NCBI GenBank assembly: GCA_017457555.1 | Contig: JAFTHG010000121.1 | Span: forward strand, 1 to 6,835 | Reading direction: 5' to 3' | From: Kiritimatiellia bacterium | GTDB taxonomy: Bacteria > Verrucomicrobiota > Kiritimatiellia > RFP12 > DVOR01 | DNA length: 6,835 nt | Part shown: positions 1 through 5,150 of the stretch, piece by piece | Position numbering within the stretch: the first letter of the stretch is position 1 | Layout: each line of letters opens with the position of its first letter | Translations under genes and position numbers: made by a program | Notes under the pieces: generated by a model | The model's input: the letters and a program-made list of their open reading frames with translations, nothing else | Told to the model about the DNA's origin: nothing | Databases searched by the model: none

Positions 1-1
1 G

Positions 2-964
2 GTTATGTTGTATCATCGCGCTCTGGATAAGGCTGATGAAGCGGCTCGTCCGGTTGGCAAAAAGATTGGTACAACGGGACGCGGTATTGGTCCGGCTTAT
101 GCGGCAAAGGTGTCGCGCACGGGTTTGCGTTGCGGTGATATGTTAACGCCGGAATTTCCGGAACTGGTCCGCGAACAGGTGCTTGAAACGAATGTTAAGT
201 TGGCACAGTTGAATGCGGAACCGCTGGACGCTGATGCGATGGTGCAGACCTACATTGACGCTGCTGAGCGTTTGCGCCCGTACATCACGGATACCATTCC
301 TTTGATTCATCAGGCAGATCGTGCCGGAAAGTCAATTCTTCTGGAAGGTGCTCAGGGCACGATGCTGGATATTGACTTTGGTACTTATCCCTTTGTGACA
401 AGCTCCAATCCTACGTCTGGCGGTGCTTGTATTGGTTCCGGTCTGAGCCCGCGCCGCATTGATCGCGTGGTAGGTGTTATCAAAGCCTATACTACACGCG
501 TGGGTGAAGGTCCGTTCCCGACAGAAGATTTTGGCGACATCGGCGCAACGTTAGCGAAGCGTGGCCATGAATTTGGCGCAGTAACGGGGCGTCCGCGCCG
601 TTGCGGATGGTTTGATGCGGTGGTAGCGCGCTACGCTCAGATGGTGAATGGTGTTGATTTCTGGGCGCTGACCAAATTGGACGTGATGGATACGATTGAA
701 GAGATCAAGATTTGCGTTGCCTACGAACTGGATGGTAAGCGTATTGAAGATATGCCTGCGTCTGCTGCAGAGTTGGCCCGTTGCAAGCCGATTTACGAAA
801 CGATGCCGGGCTGGATGGAAGAAACATCTAATATCACCTCAATGGATCAATTGCCCTTGAAGGCCAAAGCGTATGTGGAACGTTTAATGGAACTCTCCGG
901 CGGACGCTTGGGAATCTTATCCATCGGGCCAGCCCGTGAGTCGACGCTGCGAGTGGGTATTTGA
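2..964 (+). CDS. purA: Adenylosuccinate synthase, C-terminal three quarters (5' truncated by window edge)
   Basis: This cytosolic enzyme joins IMP and aspartate using GTP to give adenylosuccinate, the first step from IMP to AMP. The frame is open from base 2. The 320 visible residues align with about residue 110 to the end of the roughly 430-residue family, so the N-terminal GTP P-loop region lies outside the window; the ATG at position 5 is an internal Met, not the start. Visible hallmarks are IGTTGRGIGPAY (65-100, IMP-binding segment), the EGAQG...DIDFGTYP...TSSN block (344-409), TRVGEGPFPTE, TGRPRR (584-601, arginines of the substrate loop), TKLD (from 671, guanine recognition), YETMPGW, and the C-terminal ISIGPARE. 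The 3' end is intact and no frameshift is seen. The TGA stop overlaps the uppS start by one base, implying an operon. The identification is secure; only the start is unknown. Confidence 0.97.
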   Translation, partial: VMLYHRALDKADEAARPVGKKIGTTGRGIGPAYAAKVSRTGLRCGDMLTPEFPELVREQVLETNVKLAQLNAEPLDADAMVQTYIDAAERLRPYITDTIPLIHQADRAGKSILLEGAQGTMLDIDFGTYPFVTSSNPTSGGACIGSGLSPRRIDRVVGVIKAYTTRVGEGPFPTEDFGDIGATLAKRGHEFGAVTGRPRRCGWFDAVVARYAQMVNGVDFWALTKLDVMDTIEEIKICVAYELDGKRIEDMPASAAELARCKPIYETMPGWMEETSNITSMDQLPLKAKAYVERLMELSGGRLGILSIGPARESTLRVGI

Positions 965-966
965 TG
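962..966 (+). promoter_or_regulatory. TGATG stop/start overlap coupling purA to uppS
   Basis: The purA TGA (962-964) shares its last A with the uppS ATG (964-966). Upstream there is only a weak purine stretch (gagtggg, within about 15 nt) and no clear Shine-Dalgarno sequence. This arrangement usually means that ribosomes finishing the first gene re-initiate on the second, so uppS output would follow purA translation. The overlap is seen directly; coupling is inferred. Confidence 0.7.
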
Positions 967-1650
967 GAACATCTTGCCATAATTATGGACGGGAATGGCC
1001 GTTGGGCGAAAGCTCGCGGCCTTCCGCGTACAGAAGGGCATCGCGCTGGTGGCGAAACAGTGCGTCGCGTCCTGCAATATTGTCGTGATGCCAATATCCG
1101 CTACCTGACATTGTATGCCTTTTCGGTTGAAAATTGGAAGCGTCCGCGTGAAGAGGTTGATGCATTGATGAAGCTCCTGGTGGCGTATCTGGCCGGAGAA
1201 GAATCGATGTTGCATCAAAATCAAGTGCGTTTACGTGTGATGGGACGGCGTGAAGACTTGCCACCAGAAGCAAGGGCCGCATTGCAGCATGTAGAAGAGG
1301 CGACGGCCGGCTATGAGCGGCAATTAATCCTGTGTCTAAGTTATGGCGGACGGGCAGAAATTGTGGATGCGGCGAAGGGATTGGCGAAACGCATCGCTTC
1401 AGGTGAGTTACAACCGGAAGCGATTGACGAGCAGACCTTTGCCGGGCATCTTTATCTGCCGGATGTGCCAGACCCAGACCTTATTGTGCGTACCAGTGGC
1501 GAACTGAGGTTAAGCAATTTCCTCCTGTGGCAAGCCAGTTATGCGGAATTGTATGTGACGCCTGTTTTGTGGCCAGATTTCGGAGAAGCAGATTTTAAGG
1601 CTGCTTTGGCTGCATTTGAACAACGCAATCGGCGTTATGGCGGCGTGTGA
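964..1650 (+). CDS. uppS: Undecaprenyl pyrophosphate synthase (cis-isoprenyl transferase)
   Basis: The enzyme extends farnesyl diphosphate with eight isopentenyl diphosphates in cis to give C55 undecaprenyl diphosphate, precursor of the lipid carrier for peptidoglycan and surface polysaccharides. It is cytosolic or membrane-associated. The 228-residue protein shows all family signatures: HLAIIMDGNGRWAK at 3-16 with the catalytic Asp9 and Arg13 (D26 and R30 of the E. coli enzyme), FSVENWKRP at 53-61, YGGR at 127-130, and RTSGELRLSNFLLWQ at 176-190 with Arg176, Arg182 and Glu195 matching E. coli R194, R200 and E213, then LWPDF at 202-206. Start: ATG at 964 is chosen over the adjacent in-frame TTG at 961. 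Either choice leaves the protein without the 15-20 residues that usually precede the HxAIIMDGNGR motif, so it is slightly short but has every catalytic residue. An Ile (122) replaces the Asn often found five residues before the YGGR tyrosine. The usual neighbours frr, cdsA and dxr are absent; it is the last gene of the purA unit here. Confidence 0.96.
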   Translation: MEHLAIIMDGNGRWAKARGLPRTEGHRAGGETVRRVLQYCRDANIRYLTLYAFSVENWKRPREEVDALMKLLVAYLAGEESMLHQNQVRLRVMGRREDLPPEARAALQHVEEATAGYERQLILCLSYGGRAEIVDAAKGLAKRIASGELQPEAIDEQTFAGHLYLPDVPDPDLIVRTSGELRLSNFLLWQASYAELYVTPVLWPDFGEADFKAALAAFEQRNRRYGGV

Positions 1651-1711
1651 GTGACAGGTGCGTTCCGCAAAAAAAATCCAAAATCTTTTCGTGCTTGTGC
1701 GTGTTTCTCTC

Positions 1712-1740
1712 TTTACGAAACGTTGAAAGTTTGGTAACAT
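1712..1740 (+). promoter_or_regulatory. Candidate sigma70-type promoter for carB
   Basis: TTTACG (1712-1717) and TAACAT (1735-1740) each match the -35 and -10 consensus at four of six positions and are separated by exactly 17 nt. Transcription would begin near 1747, giving a leader of about 57 nt. A separate promoter makes sense because carB follows uppS after 153 nt and has its own strong ribosome binding site. No terminator was found after uppS, so read-through from purA-uppS is also possible. The match is by eye and moderate. Confidence 0.45.
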
Positions 1741-1754
1741 ACTGCTCCGGTTTG

Positions 1755-1771
1755 GGTGAGTTGTTCTCACC
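1755..1771 (+). other. Short hairpin near the predicted 5' end of carB mRNA
   Basis: GGTGAG (1755-1760) and CTCACC (1766-1771) form a perfect 6-bp stem with a 5-nt loop, extendable by one G-U pair (1754/1772). It starts within about ten bases of the transcription start predicted from the candidate promoter. No T-run follows, so it is not a terminator. It could protect the 5' end of the mRNA or bind a regulator, or be chance; nothing in the sequence decides between these. Confidence 0.4.
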
Positions 1772-1785
1772 TCGCGACTTCTAAC

Positions 1786-1793
1786 AAGGAAGG
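1786..1793 (+). promoter_or_regulatory. Strong Shine-Dalgarno sequence deciding the carB start
   Basis: AAGGAAGG lies about 10 nt before the ATG at 1804. The open frame extends further upstream to a GTG at 1756, but that start would lie upstream of this site and add 16 residues (MSCSHLATSN...) with no counterpart in the family. The ATG at 1804 gives MQRSDIKKVLIIGSGP, the normal CarB N-terminus. Confidence 0.85.
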
Positions 1794-1803
1794 TCCTTTA
1801 TAT

Positions 1804-4800
1804 ATGCAGCGTTCGGACATTAAAAAAGTGCTGATTATCGGTTCCGGTCCTATCGTTATCGGTCAAGCTTGCGAGTTTGACTATTCTGGAACACAAGCTT
1901 GTAAAGCACTCCGCGCTCTTGGTTATCAGATTGTTCTTGTAAACTCCAATCCCGCAACAATTATGACCGATCCGACTATGGCGGATGCGACATACATTGA
2001 GCCGTTGAACTTGGAACGGTTGGAGCAGATTATCGCTAAAGAACGACCGGATGCAATCTTGCCGAATTTGGGTGGTCAGACCGGATTGAATATGTCCTCG
2101 GCACTGGCTAAAGCAGGTATTCTTGACAAGTACGGCGTGATGGTCATTGGTGTGAACTTGGAGGCAATTGAGCGCGGTGAAGACCGTGATATCTTCAAAC
2201 ACACGATGGAACAGCTTGGCATTGAAACGCCACGGTCAGGTATCGCTAATAACATGGAAGAAGCCGAGAAAATTGCCGAAGAAATCGGTTTCCCAATGGT
2301 GATTCGCCCGGCCTATACGATGGGTGGCGCAGGTGGTGGCTTTGTCTACAACATTGAAGAGTTGCACACCATCGCTCGCAAGGGGCTGGATCTCTCCATG
2401 ACACACCAGATTTTGGTGGAAGAATCGATTAAAGGTTGGGAAGAACTGGAAATCGAAGTGGTGCGAGATGCCAAGAACCAGATGATTTGCGTCTGCACGA
2501 TTGAGAATATTGACCCTGTAGGCGTGCACACCGGGGACTCCTTCTGTGCCGCACCGATGCTGACGATTGCTCCGGAAACCGTTGAACGCTTGAAGCAGAT
2601 GGCATTCAAAATTGTGGAAGCAATCGGCGTGATTGGCGGCACGAATGTGCAGTTTGCTCACGATCCACGGACAGGTCGTGTGGTGATTATTGAAATCAAT
2701 CCGCGTACGTCACGTTCTTCCGCATTGGCATCCAAGGCTACCGGATTTCCCATTGCCTTGGTGTCGGCCAAGTTGGCTGCCGGAATGACAATGGATGAAT
2801 TGCCTTACTGGCGCGATGGAACTCTGGAAAAGTATACGCCATCGGGCGATTATGTGGTGCTGAAGTTTGCACGCTGGGCCTTCGAAAAATTCCGTGCGGT
2901 TGAGGATAAGCTCGGCACGCAAATGAAGGCTGTCGGTGAAGTGATGAGCATTGGTAAGAACTACAAGGAAGCCTTGCAGAAGGCAATCCGTGGTTTGGAA
3001 AAGGGACGTCACGGGCTCGGTTGGGTCGGTTGGGAAAAGTATTCCTTGAAGGAACTTTTGGATAAACTCCGGACTCCCAGCAGTGAAACGCACTTCATTA
3101 TGTACGAAGCCCTGCGTCAGGGGGCAACGGATGAGCAAATCTTTGAAGCCTGTGCGATTAAGGCGTGGTTCGTTCAGCAGATGCGTGAATTAGTACAATT
3201 GGAAGAAGCGCTTTTGAAGTCTAAAGGAGCCTTACCTTCCGATGAACTCCTGACGCAAGCGAAGAAGGATGGTTTCTCAGATCGTTATCTCTCCAAGTTG
3301 CTGGGCATCCCGGAAAAGACCATTCGCGAACGTCGTGAGGCACTCGGTGTAGTGGAAGGGTGGCACGCTGTGCCCGTTTCCGGTGTGGAAAATAAGGAGT
3401 ACTATTACTCCACCTATAACGCACCGGACCAGTTGACCATTAAGGAAAATCCCAAGAAAGTGATGATTCTGGGTGGTGGCCCCAATCGTATTGGTCAAGG
3501 TATTGAATTTGACTACTGCTGCTGCCATGCCGCATTCACACTGCGTGAAATGGGTTATGAAACCGTGATGGTGAACTGCAACCCTGAAACGGTTTCGACC
3601 GACTATGACACCTCGGATCGTCTCTATTTTGAACCGGTAACGGTGGAAGATGTTCTGCAAATTTACCGCAAGGAAAAACCGTATGGCATTATTGTTCAGT
3701 TTGGTGGTCAGACACCGCTGAATATTGCCCGTGAACTTTCGGATGCCGGGTGTAACATCTTAGGCACGTCGATTGATTCAATTGATATCGCAGAAGACCG
3801 CGATCTCTTCCGTCAGATGATGGATCAATTGGGCATTCCAATGCCTGAAAGCGGTATGGCAATCAATATTGATGAAGCCATTACTGTGGCCAATCAAATT
3901 GGTTATCCGCTGATGATCCGTCCGAGCTTTGTCTTGGGTGGTCGTGGTATGGAAGTCATTTACGATGAAGCGATGTTGCGTGAGTATGTGGCGAAAGCTG
4001 TCGGTGTGACGGAAGACCGTCCGCTCCTCTTGGACCGCTTCTTGCAACATGCACTGGAATGTGAAGCTGATGCGGTCAGTAATGGTAAGGAAGTCTTTAT
4101 TCCGGCCGTAATGGAACACGTGGAATTGGCAGGTGTTCACTCGGGTGACTCTGCATGTATTCTGCCATCTGCTAATATTCCTGAATCCTGCCTTGAAACG
4201 ATTCGTGACTATACCCAGAAGATTGCAACGGCACTTAAGGTCTGCGGTTTGATGAACATGCAGTATGCCATTGAAAAAGATAAGGTATATGTTCTGGAAG
4301 CCAACCCCCGTGCATCGCGCACGGTGCCGTTAGTTTCCAAGGTGTGTGCAATTCAAATGGCTTCAGCAGCAACGCGTTTGATGTTGGGTGAGTCGATGGA
4401 TGCCATTGGCTTGAAGCATGGTACAATTCCTTATTATGGTGCCAAGGAAGCTGTGTGTCCCTTTGACAAATTCCCGGAAGTGGACCCTGTCTTAGGGCCA
4501 GAAATGCGCTCCACAGGTGAAGTTCTCGGACTTGCCCGTGACCCGGCATTAGCTTTCTGCAAGAGTCAGGAAGCTGCTAATGCCGCCTTGCCACACGCAG
4601 GTGCAGTGTTAGCTTCGCTCTCTGTGAAAACAGAAGAATCGGCACAGGTTCTGAAGGCGTTTACCGATTTGGGCTTCAAACTTTATGCAACGCCAGGCAC
4701 AAAGCGTTTCTTAGATCCGTTCGGCATACCGAGTACTTCGGTGGCTAAAATTGGAAAGGGACGCCCGAATGTTTTGGATCTGATTCTGAACAATCAGGTA

Positions 4801-5007
4801 CAATTGGTAATCAATACGCCGAGTCCGCGTCGCGATGCGCATGCCGATGGCTCCTCCATCCGTAAGGCTGCGCTGAAATATCAGATTCCGTATATGACAA
4901 CACTCGCCGCAGCTTCGATGGCTGTTAAAGGCATTGAAGCGGTGCGGACGATTGGTAAAGGGGAAGTGGAGTCCATTCAGGAATATCACGCCTCAATTCA
5001 GTACTAA
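1804..5007 (+). CDS. carB: Carbamoyl phosphate synthase, large (ammonia) subunit
   Basis: This is the large subunit of the cytosolic CarAB complex, which makes carbamoyl phosphate from bicarbonate, ATP and ammonia supplied by the CarA glutaminase, feeding pyrimidine and arginine synthesis. At 1067 residues it is full length (E. coli, 1073) and uninterrupted. The order of parts is standard. The carboxyphosphate half spans about 1-400: GSGPIVIGQACEFDYSG at 13-29, RPAYTMGGAGGG at 168-179, EINPR at 297-301. The oligomerisation region spans about 400-550. The carbamoyl-phosphate half spans about 551-925: GGGPNRIGQGIEFDYCCCHA from 557, NCNPETVSTDYDTSDRLYFEP, RPSFVLGGRGME from 706. The allosteric MGS-like domain covers about 931-1062. 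Ornithine-site residues appear kept (Glu774, Asp782, Glu882, Tyr1030, Thr1032). In the nucleotide site Thr963, Thr966, Lys982 and Asn1004 are kept, but the equivalents of E. coli K954 and T1017 are not. carA is not adjacent. Transcription probably starts at its own promoter and ends at the hairpin downstream. Confidence 0.98.
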   Translation: MQRSDIKKVLIIGSGPIVIGQACEFDYSGTQACKALRALGYQIVLVNSNPATIMTDPTMADATYIEPLNLERLEQIIAKERPDAILPNLGGQTGLNMSSALAKAGILDKYGVMVIGVNLEAIERGEDRDIFKHTMEQLGIETPRSGIANNMEEAEKIAEEIGFPMVIRPAYTMGGAGGGFVYNIEELHTIARKGLDLSMTHQILVEESIKGWEELEIEVVRDAKNQMICVCTIENIDPVGVHTGDSFCAAPMLTIAPETVERLKQMAFKIVEAIGVIGGTNVQFAHDPRTGRVVIIEINPRTSRSSALASKATGFPIALVSAKLAAGMTMDELPYWRDGTLEKYTPSGDYVVLKFARWAFEKFRAVEDKLGTQMKAVGEVMSIGKNYKEALQKAIRGLEKGRHGLGWVGWEKYSLKELLDKLRTPSSETHFIMYEALRQGATDEQIFEACAIKAWFVQQMRELVQLEEALLKSKGALPSDELLTQAKKDGFSDRYLSKLLGIPEKTIRERREALGVVEGWHAVPVSGVENKEYYYSTYNAPDQLTIKENPKKVMILGGGPNRIGQGIEFDYCCCHAAFTLREMGYETVMVNCNPETVSTDYDTSDRLYFEPVTVEDVLQIYRKEKPYGIIVQFGGQTPLNIARELSDAGCNILGTSIDSIDIAEDRDLFRQMMDQLGIPMPESGMAINIDEAITVANQIGYPLMIRPSFVLGGRGMEVIYDEAMLREYVAKAVGVTEDRPLLLDRFLQHALECEADAVSNGKEVFIPAVMEHVELAGVHSGDSACILPSANIPESCLETIRDYTQKIATALKVCGLMNMQYAIEKDKVYVLEANPRASRTVPLVSKVCAIQMASAATRLMLGESMDAIGLKHGTIPYYGAKEAVCPFDKFPEVDPVLGPEMRSTGEVLGLARDPALAFCKSQEAANAALPHAGAVLASLSVKTEESAQVLKAFTDLGFKLYATPGTKRFLDPFGIPSTSVAKIGKGRPNVLDLILNNQVQLVINTPSPRRDAHADGSSIRKAALKYQIPYMTTLAAASMAVKGIEAVRTIGKGEVESIQEYHASIQY

Positions 5008-5016
5008 GTATTTCAA

Positions 5017-5090
5017 GCGTATCCAGATGTTGCGGACGGTGCACAAGCATCGTCCGCACTGTTTTAAGCATTCAGCATCTTAGGATACGC
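5017..5090 (+). repeat. Long imperfect inverted repeat enclosing the carB terminator
   Basis: GCGTATCC (5017-5024) is the exact reverse complement of GGATACGC (5083-5090). The next five bases, AGATG (5025-5029), pair with CATCT (5076-5080) after a 2-nt bulge (5081-5082). This makes a 13-bp outer stem enclosing the terminator hairpin, and CTG (5059-5061) could pair with CAG (5073-5075) to give a three-way junction. The right arm lies beyond the terminator's T-run, so in RNA it would form only in read-through transcripts; as DNA it could be a protein site or a small dispersed element. Function unknown. Confidence 0.6.
5031..5065 (+). terminator. Rho-independent terminator of carB
   Basis: TGCGGACGGTGC (5031-5042) and GCATCGTCCGCA (5047-5058) form a 12-bp GC-rich stem with a single G-U pair and a tetraloop ACAA (5043-5046), followed almost at once by a T-rich tail TGTTTT (5060-5065). 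It starts 23 bases after the carB stop codon. No T-run lies on the other side of the stem, so it works in the + direction only. It separates carB transcription from batD. Confidence 0.88.
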
Positions 5091-5134
5091 AGATGGAATT
5101 GGCAGCGAGAAAAACACTTCATTTTAGTAAAGTT

Positions 5135-5143
5135 TGATATAAT
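5135..5143 (+). promoter_or_regulatory. Extended -10 promoter element directly upstream of batD
   Basis: TGATATAAT contains a perfect TATAAT box (5138-5143) preceded by the TGn extension. No good -35 lies at 16-18 nt (around 5114-5121 the sequence is acacttca), which fits an extended -10 promoter. The A-rich stretch at 5110-5114 is too far downstream to be a classical UP element. The usual spacing puts the start of transcription at about 5150-5151, at the batD ATG itself. The box is seen directly; its use as a promoter is inferred. Confidence 0.65.
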
Positions 5144-5150
5144 TTAGTGT

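Noticed and set aside
5..7. ATG at position 5 as the purA start
   Set aside because: The protein would lack its N-terminal quarter, including the GTP-binding P-loop, and the frame is open to the window edge; this is an internal Met in a truncated gene.
961..963. TTG as the uppS start
   Set aside because: It adds a single residue next to an ATG that forms the classic TGATG overlap; the ATG is the simpler choice.
1659..1676. TGCG/CGCA mini-hairpin followed by eight A's after uppS, considered as a terminator
   Set aside because: The stem is only 4 bp and is followed by A's, not T's, on the + strand; on the - strand the T-run would precede the hairpin. Neither direction fits an intrinsic terminator.
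1756..1803. Upstream GTG start adding 16 residues to CarB
   Set aside because: It lies upstream of the strong Shine-Dalgarno sequence, inside the leader hairpin, and the extra residues do not resemble CarB N-termini.
5099..5127. TTGGCA (5099-5104) with TTTTAG (5122-5127) as the batD promoter
   Set aside because: The -35 is good but the -10 matches only three of six bases, whereas the extended -10 at 5135-5143 is perfect. It cannot be fully excluded as a second start.
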